This document shows, piece after piece, positions 1-8,896 of a stretch of 64,000 nt of DNA (position 1 is the stretch's first letter; each line of letters opens with the position of its first letter). Origin of the DNA: Mesorhizobium sp. B2-1-1 (GTDB lineage Bacteria > Pseudomonadota > Alphaproteobacteria > Rhizobiales > Rhizobiaceae); the NCBI RefSeq assembly GCF_006442975.2, contig NZ_CP083954.1, positions 3,975,501 to 4,039,500 on the forward strand, read 5' to 3'. A program made the translations under genes and the position numbers. The notes below the pieces were generated by a model. That model had not been told where the DNA came from. It was given only the letters and a program-made list of their open reading frames with translations, and did not search any database.

Positions 1-221
1 GGGCGGTAACGGATGCGCCTGCCCCGTTCATCCAGTCGCAGATCAAGGGCATCATCGGGCTGGAGATCGAGATCGCCGAAATCCATGGCAAATGGAAGGT
101 CAGCCAGAACCGTCCCGTCGCGGATCGCGCAGGCGTTGCGCACGGGCTTGAAAGCGAGACGGCAAATTCGTCCGACATGGTGAACCTGGTAAGGTCCTAT
201 GGCGGACTGAACGGCGACTAA
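1..221 (+). CDS. PaiB-type FMN-binding negative transcriptional regulator, C-terminal part
   Basis: The window opens inside this gene; 72 residues are readable before the TAA at 219-221. The visible segment contains KGIIGLEIEI followed by GKWKVSQNR and DRAGV, the conserved C-terminal signature of the PaiB/FMN-binding split-barrel family, where the KxSQNR stretch is near-invariant. PaiB proteins are dimeric flavin-binding-fold proteins described as repressors of degradative enzyme genes in Bacillus; their role in Rhizobiales is not settled. The start and N-terminal domain lie outside the window. The gene is convergent with the PAP2 gene, whose stop is at 239. Confidence 0.8.
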   Translation, partial: AVTDAPAPFIQSQIKGIIGLEIEIAEIHGKWKVSQNRPVADRAGVAHGLESETANSSDMVNLVRSYGGLNGD

Positions 222-238
222 ATCCCAGGCTCGATGGA

Positions 239-1072
239 TCAGACGGCCGTTCGGCTTGTTCGACCGATCAGCCGAAACGTCTGCTTGCGCACCGGCAATC
301 CCGATCGTGTCGGGCTGAAGATGAAGCCGAGCCGGGCAAAGACCAGTCCGCAAACCAGCGCGAAGGCAAAGCCAAGACCAAAGCCGGCGACGGTATCACT
401 CGGATAATGCGCGCCGACGAAGACCCGCGTCGAGGCGATGCAGGCCGTGATCGGCAAGGCGATGTACCAGCGCCGCGGGAACAAAAGCAGCAGGATGCCG
501 AACACGGCCCCCATGGTCGTGGCGTGACCGGACGGGAAACCGGCAAAGCGCGCATCGAAGGCGAAGGGACGCAGCGAGAGCACGCCGAGATCCTGAAAAT
601 AGAGCGGACGCGCCCGGCCGACCGCATATTTCAGGACATTGACCAGCAGGCCGGACAGACCGACGGCGCTCAGTGCAAGGAACGCCAGGCAGGTCCAGTT
701 GTAGACGAGCATCAATGACCGCCGCGACAGGCTTCGCCAGTCCGTCAGATTGGCCCCTATGAGCAAGAGTGCCGGCGGGATGAGATACCAGCCGCCCAGG
801 CCGAACTGTGTCAGGAACTCGGCGAGCCGGCCGAAGCCCGCCGACCACCGGCCGTGCAGCAGTCCCGCCGGCGTGTCGAGGCCGACGAACGCCGCTGCCG
901 TGAGCAAAATCCAGGCCGAGATCCAGAGCGGCCATAGGACCTTGGGATACGAGGCGGAACGAGCGGCGAAGCGCCCTCTCACGATCCGCAGCGTGTCGCG
1001 GAAATTGCCAACGGACCGACGCACCACCGCAGCGGGCGCAACGGATACGGAAGGGCGCGGTTTCACCAGCAT
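239..1072 (-). CDS. PAP2-family membrane phosphatase, possible lipid A 1-phosphatase (LpxE-like)
   Basis: A 277-residue integral membrane protein with all three PAP2 signatures: KYAVGRARP at about 148-156, PSGH at 180-183, and STRVFVGAHYPSD at 214-226 (R216, H222 and D226 as expected catalytic residues). About six hydrophobic segments are visible. The ATG at 1072 is chosen because an upstream start would run back over the 3' end of the preceding gene, which stops at 1098. It is the last gene of a four-gene minus-strand operon with a polyprenyl-phosphate sugar synthase, a LAB_N protein and an ArnT-like transferase. That context suggests removal of a lipid A phosphate before sugar addition, as LpxE does in rhizobia. 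Undecaprenyl pyrophosphate phosphatase is the main alternative. Confidence 0.82.
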   Translation of the reverse strand: MLVKPRPSVSVAPAAVVRRSVGNFRDTLRIVRGRFAARSASYPKVLWPLWISAWILLTAAAFVGLDTPAGLLHGRWSAGFGRLAEFLTQFGLGGWYLIPPALLLIGANLTDWRSLSRRSLMLVYNWTCLAFLALSAVGLSGLLVNVLKYAVGRARPLYFQDLGVLSLRPFAFDARFAGFPSGHATTMGAVFGILLLLFPRRWYIALPITACIASTRVFVGAHYPSDTVAGFGLGFAFALVCGLVFARLGFIFSPTRSGLPVRKQTFRLIGRTSRTAV

Positions 1073-1097
1073 TGAAAACCCGATCCCATTGTCGAAC

Positions 1098-2747
1098 TCA
1101 TTGGGCGATACGGAAGAGGCCGAGCGACATTTTGTCTCCCGATGAAAAGTTGAGCCCGTCGATCGTCGTAAGATGGCTCGCCGCCTTGCCTTGCCCCGCC
1201 AGCAATCCATTGAGTTTCTGCTCATCCTCGACCGGCGCCAGCCCCAGCGCGCAGGCGGGGTCGGCAAGCAGATGCTTTGCCACGCCATCGATGTCGGTCA
1301 GTATCGTTTTCGTGCCCACCAGGAACACAAGGCTCGGCTCGTGATACCGCGCCGACGCCAGCACCGAGGTGTCGCAAGGCTTGTAGACGCGCACAGCCTG
1401 GTTGATCGCCGGGCTCAGCCATATCGGCTTCAAGGACGGGGCGATGATACCAAACAGCAACCCGTAGGCGATGCCCGCACAGGCGGCGACGGCGCCGATA
1501 CGGGCAAGCGGCACTTGCAACTGTCGCGAGAAGGCCAGGTAGCCGGCGCCGAGCGCCGACGCGGCGGCCGGAATGCTCCACCACGAGAAAGTATGGGTGA
1601 GATAGATCGGGGCGCCCACGCAGACCGCAGCCAGGCCGAGGCTGACCACGACCAGGCCGAATGCAGTCGACCACCACAACCATTGCTGCCAGCGCCGGAG
1701 CGGCGCATTGGCTTCCTGCGGCTGCAATGTCAAAAGCCAGCCGATCAGCAGCGCCATGCCGGGATAGGCCGGCAGCACGTAGTGCGGCAGCTTGGTCGGA
1801 ATCAGTTCGAATACCAGCCAGAAGGGGATGTACCAGGCGAGGCAGAAGCGCAGCCTGACATCGTCGCGCAGCCGGTTGAGGGCTTGCAGGCCGGCGCCGA
1901 CGGCGATCAGGCCGAACGGCCACATGAACAGCGAATAGGTCAACATGTAGAAGCCGGGCGGCAGGCCGTGCGATTCCTCGCCCTGGGCGACCTTGCCGAG
2001 CATATCCTTGCCGACGGCCTGCTGGAGGAAGGCGCCGTGGCTTTTCCAGGTGATCAGGGCGAGCCAGGGCAACACGATCAGCACGACGAGCAGCAGGCCG
2101 CGCCCCACCTTGAGCTTCGACAGCCAGCGCCCGTCGCGTTCGAATGCAAACAAGACAGCGATGGTGAGCGCCGACAGCAGTGGGGCGATCGGCCCCTTGA
2201 TGAGGATCGCGGCCCCTTGCGCCAGCCAGAATATCCACCACAGATGGCCGGCGACGGGCTCGTTGCGGCGCGATGCCAGGTAAATCTGCGCCAGCGCGCC
2301 CTGCGCCGCCACGCAGCAGGCCAGCAGCATCGCATCGGTCTTGGCGTCGCGGCCCTCGAAGGCGGTGGCGAAGATCGCCGCCATCACCAGGCCGGCGGCG
2401 ATGCCGGCACTGGCTCCGAAAAGCCTGGTGCCCGTCCAGGCGATGCCGAGAACGGCCAAGGCGATGCCCAGCGTCGACACCAGGCGGTAGACCCATATTG
2501 GTGCGGCGGCGCCCTTGCCGCTCAGAGCCACGGCCGCGGATTGCAGCCAATAGATGCCGATCGGCTTCTGGTAGCGCGAAGCGTCCTGAAAGCGGATGTC
2601 GACATAATCGCCGCTCTCGACCATCTGCTTGGTGGCCTGGACGAAGCGCGGCTCGTCACGGTCCAGCGGCGGCATGGACGCAAGTCCCGACACCGTCATC
2701 ACCAGGCTGAACAGGAAAAGAAGGATGTAGTTCCTGTTCAGCGCCAT
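1098..2747 (-). CDS. ArnT/PMT-family lipid-linked sugar transferase (Rgt-like candidate)
   Basis: A 549-residue polytopic protein of the GT-C fold. The N-terminal first loop carries PPLDRDEPRFVQATKQM, matching the D-E-x-R/Y catalytic loop of ArnT and other dolichyl-phosphate-mannose-type transferases; about a dozen hydrophobic segments follow and a soluble C-terminal tail ends the protein. Such enzymes move a sugar from a polyprenyl-phosphate carrier to lipid A on the periplasmic face. In Mesorhizobium loti a member named RgtF is known to add alpha-(1,1)-galacturonic acid to lipid A, and this operon has the right partners, but the sugar cannot be read from sequence. It begins 43 bases after the LAB_N gene and ends 25 bases before the PAP2 gene. 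Confidence 0.85.
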   Translation of the reverse strand: MALNRNYILLFLFSLVMTVSGLASMPPLDRDEPRFVQATKQMVESGDYVDIRFQDASRYQKPIGIYWLQSAAVALSGKGAAAPIWVYRLVSTLGIALAVLGIAWTGTRLFGASAGIAAGLVMAAIFATAFEGRDAKTDAMLLACCVAAQGALAQIYLASRRNEPVAGHLWWIFWLAQGAAILIKGPIAPLLSALTIAVLFAFERDGRWLSKLKVGRGLLLVVLIVLPWLALITWKSHGAFLQQAVGKDMLGKVAQGEESHGLPPGFYMLTYSLFMWPFGLIAVGAGLQALNRLRDDVRLRFCLAWYIPFWLVFELIPTKLPHYVLPAYPGMALLIGWLLTLQPQEANAPLRRWQQWLWWSTAFGLVVVSLGLAAVCVGAPIYLTHTFSWWSIPAAASALGAGYLAFSRQLQVPLARIGAVAACAGIAYGLLFGIIAPSLKPIWLSPAINQAVRVYKPCDTSVLASARYHEPSLVFLVGTKTILTDIDGVAKHLLADPACALGLAPVEDEQKLNGLLAGQGKAASHLTTIDGLNFSSGDKMSLGLFRIAQ

Positions 2748-2790
2748 ATTCCAGCCTCTCCGACCATTCTTCCCTGATGCGCAAAGCCGC

Positions 2791-3123
2791 TCAATCGACC
2801 TTCGTCATCGCCGCCTTGCGTTCATTGGCGATCAGCCAGAGATTTCTGATGTAGATGAACAAGCCCATGCCCTGGCCGGCGATGAACACCGGGTCCTGCC
2901 GCTTGATCGCATAAATCAGCAACAGACCTCCGCCGAACAGCGAGAAGAACCAGAAGGCGATCGGCACGACGCTTCGCTTGGCCTTTTCCGATGCGAGCCA
3001 CTGCACGACGAAGCGCATGGTGAAAAAGAACTGGGCGACGAAGCCGAGCAGGATCCACGCGTTGAACTGTTCGATGAAGACCCGGTGGATCCAGGTCACC
3101 AGTTCCTGAAGCACGTTAACCAT
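2791..3123 (-). CDS. Lipid-A-disaccharide synthase N-terminal domain protein (LAB_N)
   Basis: A 110-residue protein with three predicted membrane helices matching the LAB_N domain: the QFFFTMRFVVQWLASEK stretch, the PIAFWFFSLFGG stretch, then IYAIKRQDPVFIAGQ and YIRNLWLI near the C terminus. The domain occurs at the start of some LpxB proteins and as a stand-alone protein in operons with ArnC/ArnT-like genes; its biochemical role is not established. Its ATG overlaps the end of the upstream GT2 gene by 8 bases, so the two are probably translationally coupled. In this operon it may assist flipping or handling of the polyprenyl-phosphate sugar; that is inference. Confidence 0.88.
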   Translation of the reverse strand: MVNVLQELVTWIHRVFIEQFNAWILLGFVAQFFFTMRFVVQWLASEKAKRSVVPIAFWFFSLFGGGLLLIYAIKRQDPVFIAGQGMGLFIYIRNLWLIANERKAAMTKVD

Positions 3124-3850
3124 GCGTGATTTCCTCTACTTTTGGCATCCGGCGACGCCTGCGGCGCAGCCACCAGACGCCGCAGAGATCGAGCACGCCC
3201 TGCAGGCCACGGTCGAAAATTCCGTAGTTCGACTTGCCGTGGCGGCGGGAGCGGTCGACGACGTCGCAATGCGCGACATGGTATCCTTCCTGGATGACCA
3301 GCGCCGGAACGAAACGATGGGTGCCGTCGAAGAACGGCAGCTTGCGCAGGATCTCGGTGTGGACCGCCTTCAGGCCGCAGCCTGTGTCGCGCGTCTCGTC
3401 ATGCAGGATGGCGTTTCTCAGCCAGTTGGCGAACCGCGATGCCAGTTGCTTGACCTTGCTGTCGCGGCGCTTCAGGCGTTGCCCTTGCGCGGCGCCGTAG
3501 TCGGGCCCGGCCCGCCGCAAGGCGTCGACCAGCATGGGAATGTACTGAGGATCGTTCTGGCCATCGCCGTCGATCGTGGCGACGATGCTTCCGCGCGCCG
3601 CCCAGGCGCCGGAGCGTACCGAGAGGCTCTGGCCGGCGGATTTCTCGTGCCGCAATTCCCTGACGGGAAACGGGCGAAGTGCTGCCTGCCTGGCGAGAAC
3701 GGCTGCGGTTTCGTCGGTCGAGCCGTCGTTGACGATGATCAGTTCGAAGTCGCGCCCGGTCATCGCCGCCTCGATTTCATCGATCAGCAGCGGCAGGTTT
3801 GCCGCCTCGTTCCTGCAAGGAATGACGATGGATATCAATGCGTCCGGCAT
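3116..3850 (-). CDS. GT2 family polyprenyl-phosphate glycosyltransferase (DPM1/ArnC/RgtE-like)
   Basis: A 244-residue soluble-type GT2 enzyme. SIVIPCRNEAANLP opens the Rossmann-like fold, VNDGSTDET follows, and DGDGQNDP is the DxD-type metal/nucleotide-sugar motif. The RDTGCGLKA and HRFVPAL segments are typical of dolichol-phosphate mannose synthase relatives. A basic tail of arginines near the C terminus fits membrane surface binding. Expected reaction: transfer of a sugar from a nucleotide donor to a polyprenyl phosphate in the cytoplasm, giving the donor for the ArnT-like enzyme downstream. In Rhizobium leguminosarum the matching enzyme RgtE makes the galacturonic acid donor. The ATG at 3850 is chosen because the GT-A fold starts right after it. 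First gene of the operon. Confidence 0.88.
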   Translation of the reverse strand: MPDALISIVIPCRNEAANLPLLIDEIEAAMTGRDFELIIVNDGSTDETAAVLARQAALRPFPVRELRHEKSAGQSLSVRSGAWAARGSIVATIDGDGQNDPQYIPMLVDALRRAGPDYGAAQGQRLKRRDSKVKQLASRFANWLRNAILHDETRDTGCGLKAVHTEILRKLPFFDGTHRFVPALVIQEGYHVAHCDVVDRSRRHGKSNYGIFDRGLQGVLDLCGVWWLRRRRRRMPKVEEITHG

Positions 3851-4037
3851 GTCGCGTGGGGCTCTGTCGTCGGATATGGCATTGGGTGGATGCCGTGCGG
3901 TGCCGCTTGAGGTCGTGGGCTGCAAGGACCTTTTGGCGCGCGCCTCATTACGCCAGCACAAACAATGAAGCAAGCATCCGCGCCGAGAGGCGGCTTGCGG
4001 CGTTTCAACAACAAGTGATTGCCAAGCCCCTGGTCGA

Positions 4038-4083
4038 AGCACGATCGGGCGCAAAACCGGAATCCACTTTTGCTGATCGCGCT
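4038..4083. repeat. Imperfect inverted repeat, likely Rhizobiales palindromic element
   Basis: In the 300-base divergent gap between the GT2 gene and tyrS, a GC/A-rich block begins AGCACGATCGGGCGCAAAAC and ends TTTTGCTGATCGCGCT, with outer arms (AGC-n-GATC, GATC-n-GCT) and inner AAAAC/CTTTT segments that can pair imperfectly. The GATC-GGGCGCAAAACCGG-ATCCACTTTT style resembles short palindromic extragenic elements scattered through Rhizobiales genomes. Only one copy was found here, so family membership is a guess. The rest of the gap holds no other gene; CGCCCG/CGGGCG arms at 4111-4129 could form a small hairpin in the tyrS leader. Confidence 0.4.
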
Positions 4084-4150
4084 TGGGTGCTAAACGCGCG
4101 CTTTCACATACGCCCGCGCCGGACGGGCGGACGCTTTCGGGAAAGAAAAG

Positions 4151-5404
4151 ATGCCTGCCTTCAAATCCGATTTCCTGCGCACGATGAGCGAGCGCGGCTT
4201 CATCCACCAGACCTCGGATGATGCCGGGCTGGACGATCTCTTCGCCAAGGAGACGGTGACGGCCTATATCGGCTTCGACGCGACCGCCAAGAGCCTGCAC
4301 GCCGGCTCGCTGATCCAGATCATGATGTTGCACTGGCTGCAGCAGACCGGCCATCGGCCGATCGCCCTGATGGGCGGCGGCACCTCGATGATCGGCGACC
4401 CTTCCTTCAAGGACGAGGCGCGCAAGCTTCTGACACCGCGCGACATCGATGACAATCTCGCCGGCATCCGCCGCAATTTCATGCCGTATCTCAAATTCGG
4501 CAGCGGCCCGAATGACGCGATCATGGTCAACAACGCCGACTGGCTGATGGAGATCAACTACGTCAATTTCCTGCGCGACGTCGGCCGTCACTTTTCGGTC
4601 AACCGCATGCTGGCGTTCGATTCCGTCAAGCTGCGGCTCGACCGCGAGCAGTCGTTGTCCTTCCTCGAATTCAACTACATGCTCCTGCAGGCCTACGACT
4701 TCGTCGAGCTCTACAAGCGCCTCGGCTGCCGTCTGCAGATGGGCGGCTCCGACCAGTGGGGCAACATCATCAACGGCATCGATCTCGGTCGCCGCATGGA
4801 GGACGCGCAGCTTTATGCGCTGACGACGCCGCTGCTCACCACCTCGTCGGGCGCCAAGATGGGCAAGTCCGCCGCGGGCGCGGTCTGGCTCGATGCCGAG
4901 ATGCTCTCGCCTTACGAATTCTGGCAGTATTGGCGCAACACGGAGGACGCCGATGTCGGCCGTTTCCTGAAGCTCTACACGACGCTGCCGTTGGACGAGG
5001 TGGCGCGCCTGGAGAAGCTCGGTGGGTCCGAGATCAACGAGGCGAAAAAGATCCTCGCCACGGAGATCACCGCGTTGCTCCATGGTCGCGGCGCCGCCGA
5101 ACAGGCCAGCGAAACCGCACGCAAGACCTTCGAGGAAGGTGCCCTCGCCGAGACGCTGCCGAGCGTCGAGGTTGAAAACGCCAAGCTCGAAGCCGGCGTC
5201 GGCATCCTGGCGCTGCTGGTGACCGCCGGGCTGGCGGCGTCCAACGGCGAAGCGCGGCGGCATGTGCAAGGCGGTGCGGTGCGGCTCAATGATCAGCCTG
5301 TCAGCGATGACCGTCGCACGGTCACGCTTCAGGATTTGAGTCCGGAAAACGTCGTAAAGCTTTCACTGGGCAGGAAAAAACACACTTTGGTGCGGCCGAT
5401 CTGA
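4151..5404 (+). CDS. tyrS: Tyrosyl-tRNA synthetase
   Basis: A 417-residue class I aminoacyl-tRNA synthetase that charges tRNA-Tyr. The HIGH-equivalent is H50-A-G-S in [12 protein letters not shown], and the KMSKS-equivalent is KMGKS at about 236-240. GGSDQWGN is the tyrosine/tRNA-binding segment typical of TyrRS, and an S4-like RNA-binding domain closes the protein ([15 protein letters not shown]). Length is normal. GGGAAAG lies just upstream of the ATG. The stop is 7 bases from the convergent end of the large AsmA-like gene. Confidence 0.97.
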   Translation: MPAFKSDFLRTMSERGFIHQTSDDAGLDDLFAKETVTAYIGFDATAKSLHAGSLIQIMMLHWLQQTGHRPIALMGGGTSMIGDPSFKDEARKLLTPRDIDDNLAGIRRNFMPYLKFGSGPNDAIMVNNADWLMEINYVNFLRDVGRHFSVNRMLAFDSVKLRLDREQSLSFLEFNYMLLQAYDFVELYKRLGCRLQMGGSDQWGNIINGIDLGRRMEDAQLYALTTPLLTTSSGAKMGKSAAGAVWLDAEMLSPYEFWQYWRNTEDADVGRFLKLYTTLPLDEVARLEKLGGSEINEAKKILATEITALLHGRGAAEQASETARKTFEEGALAETLPSVEVENAKLEAGVGILALLVTAGLAASNGEARRHVQGGAVRLNDQPVSDDRRTVTLQDLSPENVVKLSLGRKKHTLVRPI

Positions 5405-5411
5405 GGCCCCT

Positions 5412-8400
5412 TCACCGGTACTCGAAGATCGACCTGAATATCCCCGGCGCGATCACCGAGAGCGGGTTGATGTCGAGCAGCGGCTTGTTGGCGTTGCCCT
5501 TGAGCCGGTAGGTCACGCCGATCAGGCCGCGGTCGCGGCCATTGCCCAAAAGCGCGCCGACGATGGGCAGTTCACCGAAGATGCGGTTGAGGCCGTATAC
5601 CGGCATGAAGGTGCCGGTCATGTCCATATTGTTGTTCTGGTCATAGAGCGTGCCCTGGAACGTCGTGCCGATGCGGGGACCGCGCAGCACGCCGTTGGCC
5701 AGCCTGAGATAGCCGCTGCCCTTCTCGATCTCGGCGTAGCCGCGTTCGAACTGTACCCGCGAGGTGTCGAGCTTGCCCTTGACCGCCTGATTAAGGCTGC
5801 GGCTGTCGCCTGCGGGTGTGGTCGAGACGATGGATGCGAGCTTCGGTTCGTTGACGACGAAGAAGTTCGTCGTGTCCACCTTGCCCTTCATCGGCCCGTC
5901 GCCCGCTCCTGACAAGGCCAGGGCAATCGCCCCACCTTCCATGTGCTCGTAGATGTTGAGGAATCTCAGTATCGCACCGGCGTCCGCCGACTGTACGTTA
6001 AGCGAGCGCCGGCCGGCGCTGCTCGTGTTGCTGATGGCTATGGCGGCTCCCGAACTTGCAGTGGCGCTGACCTTCAGCCCGTTCACCTTCGAACCGGCCG
6101 CGCTGTAGTCGAGCTTGAGGTTGGACAGTTGCTCGTCGTGGAAACCGGTCAGCCGATCGACGTCGGCGCTGACGGAAATCGCGTCGGCGCCCGTCGTCTT
6201 GGTCGCGGTGTCGACGTCGGAGGTGAACTGCTTGATCAGCGAGCGGGCATCCAGGGCATTGCCGCTGACGTTGACTGCATAGCCCCTGCCCGATCGCTTG
6301 ACGGACACCGCCACGTCGTCGCCCCGGTTCAGGGCGACTTTGCTGAACTTTGCCGAGGACAGGGCCCCGTTGACCAGCACGATGTTGCCGTCGACGGAGA
6401 ATGTCTTGCCGTCGAGGTCGAAGTCGGACAGCGTCGTGGTGTCGCCGGACGTGGTCATGACGAATGTGGCACTTGCGGGGACCCCTGCCCCCTTGCTCCA
6501 TCCGGCCCAGGGAATGTCGAGCCTGGCATTGGTCAGGTCGGCCGAGACGTTCTGGTTGCCCTCCCCGCTTTTGTCGATCGCTACCTTCACTGTTCCGCCC
6601 AGCAACGGGGCCAGCCCCGGCATGGCGGCGGCGCGGATCTTGTCGTCGAGCACCAGGGCCACCTTGCGGCTGCGTGCCGGTCCGCCATCCTCCAGCGGCT
6701 CGATCAGGTCGAGTTCGGCCGGAATGCCGTTCAGGGATGCCTTGGCGGAAATGACAGCCTTTTCAGGGTCGACCGTGACGGAACCATCGGCATCCGTCAC
6801 GGTCTGGCCTTCGAACGGCTTGGCCAAGGAAAGCCCGCTGTAGTCGAGCGATACCAGCCAATCGAGCTTCGAGCTGTCGACGCCGGATTGCAGCGGAATA
6901 TCGGCCCTGACATGGCCGGTGACGCTGCCGGACAGGTCTTCGGGCAGGAAGCCGACATGGCGCATGGCATTGATCGGCTCGTAGGAGGCAAGTTCAGCGA
7001 CCGCGGACGCTTCGCCGGCAACGTCGATGTCGAGCGCGCCGACGACCGGCGGGCGGTTGGCCGCCTTGACGGTCAGCGTGCCGTTGCTGGCCGCCACGGT
7101 GCGGCCGCTGGGCATGAAGACGGTGCCAGAGGACAGGGAGATATCGACGTCATTGCCGTGGAAGGCGACGACACCGACGGCATCGCGTATCGGCGGAATG
7201 CGGCCAGCCGTGTCGAAACGCGATCCTTCGATCTGGAAGCGGCCGAACACCTCGTCGGCGGAAAGCGGCACGCCATTGCCGAGGCGATCAGGCACCACCT
7301 GGAATTGAAGATTGGCATCGACGACGCGGCCGCCGAACAGATTGTCCAATACCCAGAGCCGTGCATTGCGCGCCGAAAACCATGGCCAAAGCTGCTTGAC
7401 GTGCGAGACCGGCATGTCGTGCACGTTGAGCGCCAGATTGATGCCGGGAGCCTTGCCGTCAACGAACTCCACGGCCGCGGTTCCAAGGACCTCGCTGGAA
7501 GCGGCCGACCGGACTGCGATCTGATCGGCTACCAATTTATGGCTTTTTGTCTGGTAGACGCCGGCGATGCGGGCAAGGAAGGTGAGCGCTGGCTCCGGCG
7601 ATTCCGAAGGCGCCAGTGTCGAGCCGTCACTGGTCAGATCGTATCGGTAGGCCGGCTCCTCTCCGGCGGCGCCGGTCGCGGGTCTGGGCCCGATCGAGCC
7701 GGCGAAATCGAAGGTCGAGCGGCCGGTCTTCAGCAACAGCCTGTCCACCTGGATCTTGTTGCTGCCGCGGACGAGCGTGGCGCCGAGATCGACATCGGCC
7801 GACAGCAGGCCACGCGTGCCGAGATCAAGCACCGATCCCCTGGACGACAGGGCAGCCGTCAGCCGCGACGCGGTGTCGTCGGCCCCCTGCGACCCTTTGA
7901 GCGTCACGCTGAGCGCCCCCAACTTGCCGCCGGACGCCATTGCGCCGCTTTCGCCGCCGTCTTCGGCGATGCCGACGGTGGCATCCAGCGACATCACGCG
8001 CCGGGTCTCGGCATCGCGGCTGGCGGATGCGGCGACGGTCACCGCCTTGCCGTCGACATTTGCCTGCGAGGAGAACTCCATGCCGCCTGTCCCCGACTGC
8101 AGGACGACCGCGTCGGCGACGGTGATCAACCTGACCGCCTCGGTGTCGGGCAAGACGAATGCCACATTGTGAAGATCGATACGGTGCAGCGATTCCTCGC
8201 GCACCGCATCGAGAGCGTGATTGATGTTGGCAAAGAGCGCATCGGACAATTTTTCGGGATCGATCAGCCCGTCCCGATTGCGCAGCTCGGCCGTCCAGTC
8301 GCCGCCCGACGGCATCGCCGCGGTAACGATGCGCGCATCGGAAATCCTGGCGCTGGTCAGCCGCACCTCGCCTCGAAGCAGCGGCAGCAGGCGGATGCCG

Positions 8401-8801
8401 AAACGCACCCTGCCCGCATCGGCCATGGGTTTACCGTCGCTGGCCTTCAGGCTGACGTCGCTCACCTGGAGCGCGACGAAGCTCGAACTGTCGAGGGTGA
8501 TGCGGGCCGGCCCGACCGCAACATCGACATCGACACCCGCTAGCTTCTCGATGGCGGCCTCCGCCTCGACGCGCAGCCGGTCGGCCCCTATTCCGGAGAC
8601 ACCGATGAGATAGACAGCCACCCCCGCCAGCAGCACCAGCGCAACGGCGCCGGCAAACAGCCGCGATAGGATACGAAAGCCGCGGCCGATCGCCGCCTGG
8701 CCGAGCGGCGGAACGCGGCAAGCCGATGGCAAGGCGCCCAGGTCGGTGATTTCATCCCGCCTGAACCTGATCTTCTCGTGCTGCGGTTGCTCCTGATCCA
8801 C
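5412..8801 (-). CDS. Large AsmA/DUF3971-family envelope protein (YhdP/TamB-type)
   Basis: A protein of about 1129 residues with one N-terminal transmembrane segment (about 47-68, LFAGAVALVLLAGVAVYL) and a long periplasmic region of beta-rich, weakly repeated sequence. The C terminus has the AsmA_2-type block (GTFMPVYGLNRIFGELPIVGA then GVTYRLKG). Proteins of this class (YhdP, TamB, AsmA) form long hydrophobic grooves thought to move phospholipids between inner and outer membranes; that role is taken from the family. I place the start at GTG 8801; a TTG/CTG-type start further upstream would overlap the promoter region of the divergent peroxiredoxin gene. An alternative start within a few residues cannot be excluded. 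Confidence 0.85.
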   Translation of the reverse strand: MDQEQPQHEKIRFRRDEITDLGALPSACRVPPLGQAAIGRGFRILSRLFAGAVALVLLAGVAVYLIGVSGIGADRLRVEAEAAIEKLAGVDVDVAVGPARITLDSSSFVALQVSDVSLKASDGKPMADAGRVRFGIRLLPLLRGEVRLTSARISDARIVTAAMPSGGDWTAELRNRDGLIDPEKLSDALFANINHALDAVREESLHRIDLHNVAFVLPDTEAVRLITVADAVVLQSGTGGMEFSSQANVDGKAVTVAASASRDAETRRVMSLDATVGIAEDGGESGAMASGGKLGALSVTLKGSQGADDTASRLTAALSSRGSVLDLGTRGLLSADVDLGATLVRGSNKIQVDRLLLKTGRSTFDFAGSIGPRPATGAAGEEPAYRYDLTSDGSTLAPSESPEPALTFLARIAGVYQTKSHKLVADQIAVRSAASSEVLGTAAVEFVDGKAPGINLALNVHDMPVSHVKQLWPWFSARNARLWVLDNLFGGRVVDANLQFQVVPDRLGNGVPLSADEVFGRFQIEGSRFDTAGRIPPIRDAVGVVAFHGNDVDISLSSGTVFMPSGRTVAASNGTLTVKAANRPPVVGALDIDVAGEASAVAELASYEPINAMRHVGFLPEDLSGSVTGHVRADIPLQSGVDSSKLDWLVSLDYSGLSLAKPFEGQTVTDADGSVTVDPEKAVISAKASLNGIPAELDLIEPLEDGGPARSRKVALVLDDKIRAAAMPGLAPLLGGTVKVAIDKSGEGNQNVSADLTNARLDIPWAGWSKGAGVPASATFVMTTSGDTTTLSDFDLDGKTFSVDGNIVLVNGALSSAKFSKVALNRGDDVAVSVKRSGRGYAVNVSGNALDARSLIKQFTSDVDTATKTTGADAISVSADVDRLTGFHDEQLSNLKLDYSAAGSKVNGLKVSATASSGAAIAISNTSSAGRRSLNVQSADAGAILRFLNIYEHMEGGAIALALSGAGDGPMKGKVDTTNFFVVNEPKLASIVSTTPAGDSRSLNQAVKGKLDTSRVQFERGYAEIEKGSGYLRLANGVLRGPRIGTTFQGTLYDQNNNMDMTGTFMPVYGLNRIFGELPIVGALLGNGRDRGLIGVTYRLKGNANKPLLDINPLSVIAPGIFRSIFEYR

Positions 8802-8896
8802 GCAATTTTCCGTTCTACGAACTCGCTCGTGGACGAATCCCCGCTCGACACTATATCGGTGTGGCTTCGCGCGTAACCTCAAACAAGGGCATGGAT

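Noticed and set aside
1173..2777. Long + strand frame opposite the ArnT-like gene
   Set aside because: Low-complexity R/Q/H-rich translation with no motif; the minus-strand gene is well supported.
5943..8543. Very long open frame on the + strand opposite the AsmA-like gene
   Set aside because: It is a high-GC antisense shadow: arginine-, glycine- and glutamine-rich with no domain, and the minus strand encodes a coherent protein with a membrane segment and family motifs.
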